Source: Rhizobium sp. BK602
Lineage (GTDB): Bacteria > Pseudomonadota > Alphaproteobacteria > Rhizobiales > Rhizobiaceae
DNA: 64,000 nucleotides
Direction: 5' to 3'
NCBI RefSeq assembly: GCF_014195095.1
Contig: NZ_JACIBC010000009.1
Location: 124,001-188,000, forward strand
Shown: piece by piece, positions 1-8,181 of the stretch
How positions within the stretch are numbered: the first letter of the stretch is position 1
How the letters are laid out: every line of letters begins with the position of its first letter
Position numbers and translations under genes: made by a program
The notes under the pieces: generated by a model
Database searches by the model: none
What the model saw: the letters and a program-made list of their open reading frames with translations, nothing else
Told to the model about the DNA's origin: nothing

Positions 1-25
1 CCATGCTCGCGGTCAAAATCCGCCA

Positions 26-496
26 TCATACGCCGGTCGAGCCGAAGCCGCCGGCGCCGCGTGTGGTTTCGCTGATCTCCGCAATTTCGGCGACGCGTGC
101 CTGCGTCACCGGCGCGATCACCATCTGGGCGATGCGCATGCCGCGGGTGATCTCGAACGGCTCCTCGCCGAGGTTGATCAGCAGCACCTTCACCTCGCCA
201 CGATAGTCGCTGTCGACGGTGCCGGGCGAGTTCAGGCAGGTGATGCCATTCTTGAAGGCGAGGCCGGAGCGTGGGCGGATCTGCGCCTCGAAGCCGTCCG
301 GAATTTCGAAGATGAAACCGGTGGGAACAAGCGTCCGCTTGCCGGGCGCGAGCGTCAGCGTCTTGCCGTCCTCGACGGCCGCGCGCAGGTCCATGCCGGC
401 TGCGCCCTTGGTCTCGTAGGCGGGCAGGTCCAGGCCTTCGCCATGCGCCAGGCGGATGAGGTTCACGGTCGGACTGATATCGGTGTGAATGGTCAT
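26..496 (-). CDS. dut: dUTP diphosphatase (dUTPase)
   Basis: Hydrolyses dUTP to dUMP and pyrophosphate, keeping uracil out of DNA and supplying dUMP for thymidylate synthesis; cytosolic homotrimer. The 156-residue protein has the five trimeric dUTPase motifs in order: AGMDL near residue 33, PRSGLA near 75, GTVDSDYRGEV near 92 (catalytic Asp and Tyr), RIAQMVI near 120, and the C-terminal P-loop-like RGAGGFGSTG. Length is usual for bacteria. It is divergent from prfC. From memory, rhizobia usually carry dut directly after coaBC; here about 11.6 kb separates them. Identity is secure. Confidence 0.97.
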   Translation of the reverse strand: MTIHTDISPTVNLIRLAHGEGLDLPAYETKGAAGMDLRAAVEDGKTLTLAPGKRTLVPTGFIFEIPDGFEAQIRPRSGLAFKNGITCLNSPGTVDSDYRGEVKVLLINLGEEPFEITRGMRIAQMVIAPVTQARVAEIAEISETTRGAGGFGSTGV

Positions 497-587
497 GCGG
501 CATTAGTTTGCGCGCGAATGCCAGAGGTCAATTGCATTCCGGCCTTTGACTCGCTAGATACGGCCGCAATTCACAGGATTCACACCC

Positions 588-2171
588 ATGGCTGAAAGTC
601 TCGCCGAGGCGGTCTCCCGCCGCCGCACATTCGCTATTATCGCCCACCCGGACGCGGGCAAGACGACGCTCACCGAAAAGCTGCTGCTGTTCGGCGGCGC
701 CATCCAGCTTGCCGGCGAGGTCAAGGCCAAGAAGGACCGCATGCAGACGCGCTCCGACTGGATGAAGATCGAGCGCGAGCGCGGCATCTCGGTCGTCACC
801 TCGGTCATGACCTTCGAATATGACGGCAATGTCTTCAACATTCTCGACACGCCCGGCCACGAGGACTTCGCCGACGACACCTATCGCACGCTGACCGCGG
901 TCGACGCCGCCGTCATGGTCATCGATGCCGCCAAGGGTATCGAGCCGCGGACGCTGAAGCTGTTCGAAGTCTGCCGCATGCGCGACATCCCGATCATCAC
1001 CTTCATCAACAAGATGGACCGCGAAAGCCGCGATCCCTTCGAGATTCTCGATGAAGTCGAAGAGAAGCTGGCGCTCGACACTGCGCCGATCACCTGGCCG
1101 ATCGGCCGTTCCAAGACCTTCTGCGGCTCCTATCACCTCGCCGACAATACCGTGCGCGGTTCCGATACCGAGGTCGAGGCGACCAAGGTAAACGGCCCGC
1201 AGGCGGTTGCCGACCGGCTGCCGGAAAACGAGCGCCAGGCCTTCATCGACGAAACGGAACTGGCGATCGAAGCCTGCCGTCCGTTCGACCGGGACTCCTT
1301 CCTCGAAGGCCATATGACGCCGGTTTTCTTCGGCTCGGCCCTGCGCAATTTCGGCGTGCGCGATCTCATCAACGCGCTCGGAGACTTCGCGCCGCCGCCG
1401 CGCGATCAGGTCGCCGATGTCAGGACGGTGCACGCCACCGACGACAAGATGACGGCCTTCGTCTTCAAGATTCAGGCCAACATGGATCCGAACCATCGCG
1501 ACCGCATCGCCTTTGCGCGCATCTGCTCGGGCAAGCTGGAGCGCGGCATGAAGGCACGGCTGTCGCGCACCGGCAAGCAGCTCGGCCTGACCGCGCCGCA
1601 ATTCTTCTTCGCCTCGCAGCGCCAGCTTGCCGATACCGCCTATGCCGGCGACGTCGTCGGCATCCCGAACCACGGCACGCTGCGCATCGGCGATACGCTG
1701 ACGGAAGGCGAATCCTTGGTCTTCCAGGGCGTGCCGAACTTCTCGCCGGAAATCCTGCGACGCGTGCGTCTTGAAGACGCGATGAAGGCGAAGAAGCTCA
1801 AGGAAGCCTTGCAGCAGATGGCCGAAGAGGGCGTCGTGCAGCTCTTCTCGCCGGAAGACGGCTCGCCCGCCATTGTCGGCGTCGTCGGTGCCCTCCAGCT
1901 CGACGTCCTGAAGGAGCGCCTGATGGCCGAATACGGCCTGCCGGTCTCCTTCGAAATGTCGCGCTTCTCCGTCTGCCGCTGGATCTCGGCCGATCAGGCC
2001 GGCGATCTCGACAAGTTCGTCACCGCGCGCCGCGGCGATATTGCCCGCGATCTCGACGGCGACCCGGTCTTCCTCGCGCAGGACGGTTTCTCGCTGCGCT
2101 ACGAGGCGGAACGTTATCCGGCTATCAAGATGGTTGCGATCAAGGAGTATCACGCCGTCAAGGCGGCGTGA
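588..2171 (+). CDS. prfC: Peptide chain release factor 3 (RF3)
   Basis: Translational GTPase that recycles RF1/RF2 from the ribosome after peptide release. The 527-residue product opens with a GTPase domain: P-loop AHPDAGKTT (about residue 19), the switch II motif DTPGHEDF and the base-recognition motif NKMD. An EF-Tu-like beta-barrel domain and the RF3-type C-terminal domain follow. Length is normal for RF3, shorter than EF-G. It is divergent from dut and convergent with the helix-turn-helix regulator behind it, so it is probably monocistronic. RF3 is not universal in bacteria but is common in rhizobia. Confidence 0.97.
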   Translation: MAESLAEAVSRRRTFAIIAHPDAGKTTLTEKLLLFGGAIQLAGEVKAKKDRMQTRSDWMKIERERGISVVTSVMTFEYDGNVFNILDTPGHEDFADDTYRTLTAVDAAVMVIDAAKGIEPRTLKLFEVCRMRDIPIITFINKMDRESRDPFEILDEVEEKLALDTAPITWPIGRSKTFCGSYHLADNTVRGSDTEVEATKVNGPQAVADRLPENERQAFIDETELAIEACRPFDRDSFLEGHMTPVFFGSALRNFGVRDLINALGDFAPPPRDQVADVRTVHATDDKMTAFVFKIQANMDPNHRDRIAFARICSGKLERGMKARLSRTGKQLGLTAPQFFFASQRQLADTAYAGDVVGIPNHGTLRIGDTLTEGESLVFQGVPNFSPEILRRVRLEDAMKAKKLKEALQQMAEEGVVQLFSPEDGSPAIVGVVGALQLDVLKERLMAEYGLPVSFEMSRFSVCRWISADQAGDLDKFVTARRGDIARDLDGDPVFLAQDGFSLRYEAERYPAIKMVAIKEYHAVKAA

Positions 2172-2194
2172 TAGCGGGGGCATGCCGCTGCCCT

Positions 2195-3019
2195 CTATCG
2201 GGCGGTCTGCATGAGGCCCGCATACTGAAGCTCCGTGGCCTCATCCAGCGGAAACATGCATTCGATCCGCAACTCCTGGGTCGTGATCATCTGCGCGGTG
2301 CCGACCGTCGCGACCAGCGAGAAAAACTTCAAAACATGCCCGTCCTTGACGAAGGACAGGGGAATGAGCGGCGCATTCTCGATCGTTGGCGATGTCTGCC
2401 ATTCGGAATCCACGTCGGGATAGGCCACCAGACTGTCGATGAGGTCCTTCGTCCGCGCATCGATGACGTGGCCGACGGATTCGCGGAAGACTCGTCCCAA
2501 AAGGCTCTTTGCCGTCTGACCCCAGTCCGCAATGAACGGCCGCATCCCGTCGGGATCGAACATCAGATGCAGGAGATTGCGCGGTGATGGGCGCGCGGTC
2601 ATGTCGATGAACTGGCCGAAGAAGCGAGGGGCCGCATCATTGGTCATCACCACGTTCCAATAGCGGTCCATCACGACAGCCGGAAACGGCTCGTGCTGAC
2701 GAAGCATGCGCTTGAGCGCATTGGTAACGCCCTGCATCTCCTGATCGTCAAAACTTCCTTCCGAATAGATCGGCGCATAGCCGGCAGCGAGCAGCAAGGT
2801 GTTGCGCTCGCGAAACGGCACGTCCAGGGCGTCGGCGAGACGCAACACGTTCTGGCGGCCGGGTGTGCTCCTGCCGCTTTCGATGAAACTGATCTGACGC
2901 TGCGAAATGCCGGTGTCGAGGGAGAGCTCGAGCTGGCTCTTGCCGCGTATGCCGCGCCAGGCGCGCAGCTGCGGGCCGAGTTCGTTTGGTCGTCTCAAAA
3001 CCGCGTGGGGAGAACTCAT
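2195..3019 (-). CDS. XRE-family regulator with MmyB-like ligand domain
   Basis: 274-residue putative transcription regulator. Residues about 10-65 form an XRE helix-turn-helix (LRAWRGIRGKSQLELS then GISQRQISFIESGRSTP). The remainder matches the MmyB-like ligand-binding domain common in actinobacterial and rhizobial regulators, with the typical run MDRYWNVVMTNDAAPRFF. I start at the internal ATG encoding MSSPHAVLRRP because the extra 17 upstream residues are basic and not family-like. It lies 63 bp behind a SnoaL-like gene on the same strand, so the two may be co-transcribed and the regulator may control that gene. The effector is unknown. Confidence 0.85.
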   Translation of the reverse strand: MSSPHAVLRRPNELGPQLRAWRGIRGKSQLELSLDTGISQRQISFIESGRSTPGRQNVLRLADALDVPFRERNTLLLAAGYAPIYSEGSFDDQEMQGVTNALKRMLRQHEPFPAVVMDRYWNVVMTNDAAPRFFGQFIDMTARPSPRNLLHLMFDPDGMRPFIADWGQTAKSLLGRVFRESVGHVIDARTKDLIDSLVAYPDVDSEWQTSPTIENAPLIPLSFVKDGHVLKFFSLVATVGTAQMITTQELRIECMFPLDEATELQYAGLMQTAR

Positions 3020-3082
3020 CCTGCAAAGGCCTCGCTTTCTGATATGGCGGGGTTTCGATCGCCCCGCCAACGTCGGTTTTCG

Positions 3083-3472
3083 TCAGAACGCAACAGGCCC
3101 GACTGATCCATACCAATGGCGCACCTTGGTCGGATCGGCCTCGTCCATATAGAAGAAGTGCGTCATGACCGGCTTGACCGTGGCTTGTGTGCGGTCATCG
3201 GGCGTCATGGTAACGGTCCCGCGAAACACCTTTAGCGATCCGCCGTCCCAATATTCGGTGACATCATGCAGTGCGGTGAAGCCGGTGTCGATGAAGGCGC
3301 GCAGGTTTTCGCGAATGGTCTCGCGGCCCTTCCAGTCGGCAATGCCGAGATTGCATGTCGCGCCTTCCGCGAGGCAATCGAAGCCGTCGCCAAAGGTCTT
3401 GTCGTCGATTTCCCGCCAGAAGGCCAGCAGCCATTGCGGAGCTTCTTTTTGGGTGAATGAAATCGTCGTCAT
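3083..3472 (-). CDS. SnoaL/NTF2-like protein
   Basis: 129-residue single-domain protein. The pattern WLLAFWREIDDKTFGDGFDCLAEGATCNLG followed by strand-rich segments (GRETIRENLRAFIDTGFTALHDVTEYWDGG) is typical of the cone-shaped NTF2-like alpha+beta fold used by SnoaL-type cyclases, isomerases and small-molecule-binding proteins (described here by fragments only; the first run spans residues about 15-44). No catalytic assignment is possible. It is upstream of, and in the same direction as, the XRE/MmyB regulator. A strong inverted repeat lies about 145 bp ahead of its start. Confidence 0.7.
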   Translation of the reverse strand: MTTISFTQKEAPQWLLAFWREIDDKTFGDGFDCLAEGATCNLGIADWKGRETIRENLRAFIDTGFTALHDVTEYWDGGSLKVFRGTVTMTPDDRTQATVKPVMTHFFYMDEADPTKVRHWYGSVGPVAF

Positions 3473-3775
3473 GGGTTTCTCCTGAGCTCGCCGTGGGGAA
3501 CCGGGATATTGGCTATCGACATCGTTCCGGGCGAAGGCTCTCTGTGTTGAAGGGCTTGAAATGCTCTTCCTGCAAGAAGATGGTCGTTGGATACATCGGG
3601 ACGAATGCCGTTCTCAATTACATGCGATGTAATGAGAGCCCCAATTTGGTCTCGGGTTGACGTGATCGCCGCCGGCAGGGTTCATTTCGCAATAGCGCCT
3701 TCGTGATGTTCCATCCGATATAGCGCTATGCCATAGTGCCGCTCCGGGATTTCCTCGATGGTAACGGCGGCGCTG
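3473..3775. other. Intergenic region between divergent genes
   Basis: About 300 bp separating the SnoaL-like gene from the binding-protein gene, which point away from each other, so promoters for both should lie here. The one clear structure is the inverted repeat at 3613-3636. No RNA gene or credible short ORF was recognised. Confidence 0.5.
3613..3636. promoter_or_regulatory. Inverted repeat, possible operator
   Basis: The arms TTACAT and ATGTAA are separated by GCG, and flanking CTCA/TGAG extends the symmetry apart from one extra A. No T-run follows, so an operator is more likely than a terminator. It lies between divergent genes; the XRE/MmyB regulator close by is one candidate ligand. 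Inference only. Confidence 0.35.
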
Positions 3776-4801
3776 ATGATGAAATGTCTTGCGGTTTTTG
3801 CTCTGGTTTTCGTCGGCCTGCTGCCGGTTTCGGCCGGGGCGCGGATCATCACCGACGCGGCCGGGCGTAGCGTGTCGGTGCCGGACAAGATCGACCGGAT
3901 CGTCGTCGCCGGTCCGCCGGCGGCGGTGCTGGTCTATGTTCTGGCGCCGGAAAAGCTGGCCGGCTGGGTTCACGCGCCCGACGATGCCGCCAAGGCCTAT
4001 CTGACGCCCTCGGCACGGGCGCTGCCCACCATCGGACGCCTGACCGGCAAGGACGGTACAGTCGGCCCGCAGGCCGTCATGGACGCCAAGCCGGACATCA
4101 TCCTCGATGTCGGCACGGTGGATGACGGCTACAAGGCGCTGGCCGACAGGGTGCAGGCCGAGACGCATATCCCCTATGTCCTCATCGACGGCAGTCTTGC
4201 CCGCACGTCGCTCACGCTTCGCGACGTCGGTGCCCTGATCGGCGTCGGGGACCGCGCCAACAAGCTCGCGGACTACGCCGACGCGGCGATCAAGGAACTG
4301 AACGACAAGCTGGCGACGCTGCCGAACGATCCGCGTCCGCGCGTCTATTACGGCCGCGGCGGAGACGGGCTGCAGACCGGGCTTTCCGGCTCGATCAATG
4401 TCGAGATTCTCGATGCGGTCGGCACCATGAATGTCGCGGCCGCCGCCGGCAAGGGCGGGTTGACCCGGGTGACGCCGCAGCAGGTCGCCGAGTGGAATCC
4501 CGATATCATCATCGCCGAAGATGCGCATTTCGCCGCGTCTGTGCGCAGCGACCCGCAATGGGCCGCCATCAAGGCCGTCAAGGACAGCAGGATTTTCGTG
4601 CCGCCGTCACTGCCCTTCGGCTGGTTCGAATCGCCGCCCGGCGTCAACAGGCTCATCGGCCTGCGCTGGCTGGAGAACCTGCTCTATCCGCAGCTCTTCA
4701 AGAGCGATCTCACCGCCGATGTGAAGACTTTCTACAAGCTGTTCTACCAGGTCGAGCTGACGGACGAACAGGCGGCGGCGTTGCTGAAGGACGTCAAATA
4801 G
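3776..4801 (+). CDS. FecB/BtuF-type periplasmic substrate-binding protein
   Basis: About 341 residues. A Sec signal peptide (hydrophobic run LAVFALVFVGLLPVSAGA) is followed by the class III binding-protein pattern: ITDAAGRSVSVPDKIDRIVV at the N-terminus, then PDIILDVG and WNPDIIIAEDAHF. Such proteins deliver Fe-siderophores, haem, cobalamin or, in the MolA/WtpA-like branch, oxyanions to ABC importers. No permease or ATPase gene adjoins it, so it works with a transporter elsewhere or has another binding role. The start could also be 3758 or 3779; no clear ribosome binding site decides. A TrmO-like gene follows 10 bp later, then a Mop gene on the other strand. Confidence 0.8.
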   Translation: MMKCLAVFALVFVGLLPVSAGARIITDAAGRSVSVPDKIDRIVVAGPPAAVLVYVLAPEKLAGWVHAPDDAAKAYLTPSARALPTIGRLTGKDGTVGPQAVMDAKPDIILDVGTVDDGYKALADRVQAETHIPYVLIDGSLARTSLTLRDVGALIGVGDRANKLADYADAAIKELNDKLATLPNDPRPRVYYGRGGDGLQTGLSGSINVEILDAVGTMNVAAAAGKGGLTRVTPQQVAEWNPDIIIAEDAHFAASVRSDPQWAAIKAVKDSRIFVPPSLPFGWFESPPGVNRLIGLRWLENLLYPQLFKSDLTADVKTFYKLFYQVELTDEQAAALLKDVK

Positions 4802-4811
4802 GAGAGAAGTC

Positions 4812-5336
4812 ATGGTCCGCGAGAACGAAATCCGCGAAAACGAGGTGGCCGTCGCGCCGCCGGCGGCAAGCGATGCCGGTCTGAGCTTCATCGGCCGTAT
4901 CTCGACGCCCTGGACGTCGCGCATGGAGACGCCGCGCCAGGGGCGGCATGACGGCCCGCTGTGCCGCATCGAGATTTTCGAGCCATGGGTGCCGGCGCTG
5001 AAGGGCGTGGACGCTTTCGAGCGGCTGGAAGTGCTCTATTGGCTGGATCGCTCGCGCCGCGATCTCGTGCTGCAAAGCCCGGCCAACAGCGGCAAGGTGC
5101 ATGGCACCTTCTCGCTGCGCTCGCCGGTGCGGCCCAATCCGATCGGCACCTCCATCGTCAAGCTGGAGGCGGTCGAAGGGGCGGTGCTGCTCGTGCGCGG
5201 CCTCGATTGCCTTGACGGCACGCCGCTTCTGGATTTGAAGCCGGACCGGACCTTGTTCAAGCCGATCGCGCCGCCGCAGCCCGGCGATTTCCAGACCGGC
5301 GACAGCGGGACGGCGCATTATTGCCAGAAGGCGTGA
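4812..5336 (+). CDS. TsaA/TrmO-family tRNA-methyltransferase-like protein
   Basis: 174 residues with the TsaA (TrmO, YaeB, VirR) beta-barrel signature: FIGRISTPW at the start, then GTFSLRSPVRPNPIG (about residues 97-111) and GLDCLDGTPLLDLKP. Characterised TrmO methylates N6 of t6A37 in tRNAs using SAM. A good ribosome binding site (GGAGAG) precedes the ATG, 10 bp after the binding-protein stop, so the two form an operon. Pairing of a tRNA modification enzyme with a periplasmic binding protein is odd; members of this family in such contexts may have another role. Family membership is firm, substrate is not. Confidence 0.83.
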   Translation: MVRENEIRENEVAVAPPAASDAGLSFIGRISTPWTSRMETPRQGRHDGPLCRIEIFEPWVPALKGVDAFERLEVLYWLDRSRRDLVLQSPANSGKVHGTFSLRSPVRPNPIGTSIVKLEAVEGAVLLVRGLDCLDGTPLLDLKPDRTLFKPIAPPQPGDFQTGDSGTAHYCQKA

Positions 5337-5339
5337 GGC

Positions 5340-5549
5340 TCAGTCGACGGCGACCATGACGTCGGAGGCCTTGATGACGGCATAGGCTGTCGCGCCGACC
5401 GTCAGGCCCAGCTCGTCCACCGCCTCGTTGGTGATCGAGGAGGTGACGATGGAGCCGTTGCCGATGTCGATGCGGACATGCGCCGTCGTTGCGCCCTTGG
5501 TGACCTCGACGACCTTGCCCTTGAGGCGGTTTCTCGCGCTGATTTTCAT
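5340..5549 (-). CDS. Mop/TOBE molybdate-binding protein (molbindin-like)
   Basis: 69-residue single Mop (TOBE) domain, beginning MKISARNRLKGKVVEV and containing the family core GNGSIVTSSITNEAV and VGATAYAVIKASDVMVA. Free-standing Mop proteins (molbindins) assemble into oligomers that bind molybdate or tungstate at subunit interfaces and serve as cytoplasmic storage or buffering. It converges on the TrmO-like gene with a 3-bp gap. No modABC or molybdenum cofactor gene is visible, but its position raises the possibility that the nearby binding protein handles an oxyanion. Confidence 0.88.
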   Translation of the reverse strand: MKISARNRLKGKVVEVTKGATTAHVRIDIGNGSIVTSSITNEAVDELGLTVGATAYAVIKASDVMVAVD

Positions 5550-5563
5550 GGATGTTTCTCCCT

Positions 5564-5600
5564 TGTGACCGGCGCGACATTATCTGCTCGACCGGTCACA
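5564..5600. promoter_or_regulatory. Inverted repeat upstream of the Mop gene
   Basis: Nine-base arms TGTGACCGG and CCGGTCACA separated by 19 bp sit just upstream of the Mop start (minus strand) and 15 bp beyond the betC stop. There is no adjoining T-run. It may be an operator for the Mop gene or a hairpin at the end of the betC transcript. Confidence 0.35.
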
Positions 5601-5614
5601 GGCTATGGCTAATC

Positions 5615-7129
5615 CTATTCGCCGCGCGGAAACCGCTGGTTTTCCTCCAGCACGTTGAGATCCATGTGGTTGCGCATGTATCGTTCCGACGCCTTCTGCA
5701 GCGGCTGATAATCCCAGGGATAATAGGCGCCGTTGCGCAGTGCCTTGTAGACCACCCATCGCCGCGCCTGGCTCTCGCGCACTGCCGCGTCGAAATTCGC
5801 CAGATTCCAGCGCGCCATGGCCTGTGCCGTCAATTCCGCCAGCGTTTCGGCGCAGGCGGGATCGCCGGCCAGATTGGTCAGCTCCTTCGGATCGGTCTCG
5901 AGATCGAAAAGCAGTGGCGGGTCCTTGTCGCAAAGGATCAGCTTGTAGCGGCCGTCGCGCAAGGCCACGAGTGGGGCTTCGGAGCCTTCGGCCGCATATT
6001 CCATCGGCACGGGACTGCGGCCCCCGGTGCCGAGCGCCAGCGGAGTGAGGTCTTCGCCATCGGTCCAGCGGCGCAGCGATGCGATGTCGATCCCGGCGAG
6101 CGCCGCCAGCGTCGGCGTCACGTCGAGCGTCGAGACCGATTGGTCGATGCGCTGCGGTCGCCAGCCGGGTGCCGCGATCATCAGCGGCACGCGCGCCGAA
6201 CCTTCGAAGAAGTTCATCTTGAACCACAGTCCGCGCTCGCCGAGCATGTCGCCATGGTCGGAGACGAAGAGCACGATGGTATCGTTCGCCATGCCGCCGC
6301 GCTCCAGCACGTCGAGGATCTCGCCGATCTTCTCGTCGACATAGGAGATATTGGCGAAATAGCCGCGCCGCGCCCGGCGTATCTGCTCGGGCGTGATGTC
6401 GAAGGCTTCGTGATCGCTCGCCTTCATCAGCCGCTGCGAATGCGGGTCCTGCTTCTCGTTGGGGATGGCGCCGACCTCGGGATCGAGCGCCGGGCAATCC
6501 TCATAGAGATCCCAGAAGCGGCGGCGGGCGACGTAAGGGTCGTGCGGATGGGTGAAGCTTACCGTCAGGCACCAGGGCCGGCGGTCGTGTCCGCGCGACA
6601 GGTCGTAGAGCTTGCGGGTGGCGTGATAGGCGACCTCGTCGTCATATTCCATCTGGTTGGTGATCTCGGCGACGCCGGCGCCGGTCACCGAGCCGAGATT
6701 GTGATACCACCAGTCGATGCGCTCGCCGGGCTTGGTGTAGTCCGGCGTCCAGCCGAAATCGGCGGGATAGATGTCGGTCGTCAGCCGCTCCTCGAAGCCG
6801 TGCATCTGGTCCGGCCCGACGAAATGCATCTTGCCCGACAGGGCTGTCTGGTAGCCCGCCGCCCGCAGATGATGCGCGAAGGTCGGGATATCAGAGGCGA
6901 ATTCGGCGGCATTGTCGTAGACCCGCGTGCGGCTCGGCAATTGTCCCGACATGAAGGAGGCCCGCGCCGGCGCGCAGAGCGGGCTTGCCGTATAGCTGTT
7001 GGCGAAGCGCACGGAACGCGCCGCCAGCGCCTTCAAGACCGGCGCATGCAGGAAATCGGCCGGTCCGTCGGGAAATAGGGTTCCGTTGAACTGATCGACC
7101 ATCAGGATGAGGATATTCGGACGCGCCAT
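5615..7129 (-). CDS. betC: Choline-sulfatase
   Basis: Hydrolyses choline-O-sulfate to choline and sulfate, feeding glycine betaine synthesis and sulfur supply. 504 residues from the ATG encoding MARPNILILMVDQFNG, the standard sulfatase start with metal-binding Asp-Gln. The formylglycine motif CxPxR is CAPAR with Cys52. Further sulfatase features are LSGKMHFVGPDQMHGFEE and FVSDHGDMLGERG; the C-terminal tail ending NQRFPRGE matches rhizobial choline sulfatases. It is divergent from a dedicated LysR regulator. No betA, betB or betI is in this window. I reject the 20 codons upstream of MARPN as not family-like. Confidence 0.93.
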   Translation of the reverse strand: MARPNILILMVDQFNGTLFPDGPADFLHAPVLKALAARSVRFANSYTASPLCAPARASFMSGQLPSRTRVYDNAAEFASDIPTFAHHLRAAGYQTALSGKMHFVGPDQMHGFEERLTTDIYPADFGWTPDYTKPGERIDWWYHNLGSVTGAGVAEITNQMEYDDEVAYHATRKLYDLSRGHDRRPWCLTVSFTHPHDPYVARRRFWDLYEDCPALDPEVGAIPNEKQDPHSQRLMKASDHEAFDITPEQIRRARRGYFANISYVDEKIGEILDVLERGGMANDTIVLFVSDHGDMLGERGLWFKMNFFEGSARVPLMIAAPGWRPQRIDQSVSTLDVTPTLAALAGIDIASLRRWTDGEDLTPLALGTGGRSPVPMEYAAEGSEAPLVALRDGRYKLILCDKDPPLLFDLETDPKELTNLAGDPACAETLAELTAQAMARWNLANFDAAVRESQARRWVVYKALRNGAYYPWDYQPLQKASERYMRNHMDLNVLEENQRFPRGE

Positions 7130-7192
7130 GCTGGAATTCCTTGGGCAGGATCGGAGGCCGGCCAGCTCTTGATCGTCTCCTGTTACCATTTG

Positions 7193-7212
7193 CTGATTTT
7201 ATTCAACATCAG
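7193..7212. promoter_or_regulatory. Probable LysR-type operator between betC and its regulator
   Basis: CTGAT and ATCAG arms separated by 10 bp in an AT-rich stretch of the divergent betC/regulator promoter region. LysR-type regulators typically bind interrupted dyads of this form in shared divergent promoters. Assignment rests on symmetry and position only. Confidence 0.4.
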
Positions 7213-7266
7213 TAATATCGATCCTGTAAAGCTTGCTTTTTTCGATGAATGCCAAAAGGAAATTTT

Positions 7267-8169
7267 ATGGCTCAGCGGCCAGTGGACCTCGGATGGCTAC
7301 GGATTTTCGTCGAGGTGGGCCGCTCGGGCAGCCTGTCGGCGGCGGCCACGAGCCTGGGCTTGACGCAGCCGGCGGTCAGCTATCAGATCCGGCGGATCGA
7401 GGAGCAGATGGGTGTTGCCCTGTTTCGCCGCCAGCATCGCGGCGTCGAGCTGTCGCCCGAAGGCCGGCGGCTGTTCGAGATCGCCGAAAAGGCGGTCGGT
7501 GGCGTCGATTCCCTGGTGCGCAGCTTTCGCGCCGAGTCGGAGCGCCCGGCGGTGCGGCTGCGCACCGACTATGCCTTTTCCGCGCTCTGGCTGATGCCGC
7601 GCATGCACCGGTTCCGTCAGCTCTATCCGGAGGTGGATATCCAGATCGTCGCCACGCAGCGGCAGGAGGGCGGTCATATGCACAGCGGCGACGTTACCGT
7701 CGCTTTCGGCGCGAGGCAGGTGTTTGGATCGGACGCGTCGTTGCTGCTGCCCGAGCAAGTGGCACCGATCTGCACGCAGGGCTTCGTCGACCGATACGGT
7801 CCCTTCGACGATCCGAGCCAATTGGCGCGGGCAACGCTCGTCCATCTCGACACGGAGACGCCATCGCCCTGGTTCGACTGGAGGAGCTACCTCGCCGAGC
7901 TCGGTGTCCGCCGTGACAGTCACATCGGCCATGGCGATCTGAGATTCAACACCTATTCGCTGGTGGTGCAGGCGGCGATCGGCGAGCAGGGGCTGGCGCT
8001 CGGCTGGATGGGATTGGTGGATACGCTGCTTGCTGGCCGCATGCTGGTCACCGCCGGCCCGATGCTGGAGGCGCCGAACCGGGGTTACTGGCTCCTGCCG
8101 CCGATGTCGCCGAGCATCCATGCCGAGCGGCTGACGGCGTGGCTGATCGAAGAAGCGGCCGCGATGTAG
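7267..8169 (+). CDS. LysR-type regulator of choline sulfate utilisation
   Basis: 300 residues. The winged helix-turn-helix occupies about residues 8-66 (LRIFVEVGRSGSLSAAATSLGL, TQPAVSYQIRRIEEQMGVALF), followed by a GcvA-like effector domain. I start at MAQRPVDLG because AAAAGGA lies 7 bp upstream; a start six codons earlier has no ribosome binding site. The divergent arrangement with betC is the arrangement of the recognised choline-sulfate transcription factor family, which probably activates betC when choline-O-sulfate or choline is present. The 12-bp gap to the otsA stop makes these genes convergent. Confidence 0.87.
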   Translation: MAQRPVDLGWLRIFVEVGRSGSLSAAATSLGLTQPAVSYQIRRIEEQMGVALFRRQHRGVELSPEGRRLFEIAEKAVGGVDSLVRSFRAESERPAVRLRTDYAFSALWLMPRMHRFRQLYPEVDIQIVATQRQEGGHMHSGDVTVAFGARQVFGSDASLLLPEQVAPICTQGFVDRYGPFDDPSQLARATLVHLDTETPSPWFDWRSYLAELGVRRDSHIGHGDLRFNTYSLVVQAAIGEQGLALGWMGLVDTLLAGRMLVTAGPMLEAPNRGYWLLPPMSPSIHAERLTAWLIEEAAAM

Positions 8170-8181
8170 CGGTCCGCCAGG

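Noticed and set aside
528..2183. Long minus-strand open frame across prfC
   Set aside because: It mirrors prfC in another frame, a common effect of high GC content; the protein matches no family and RF3 is certain on the other strand.
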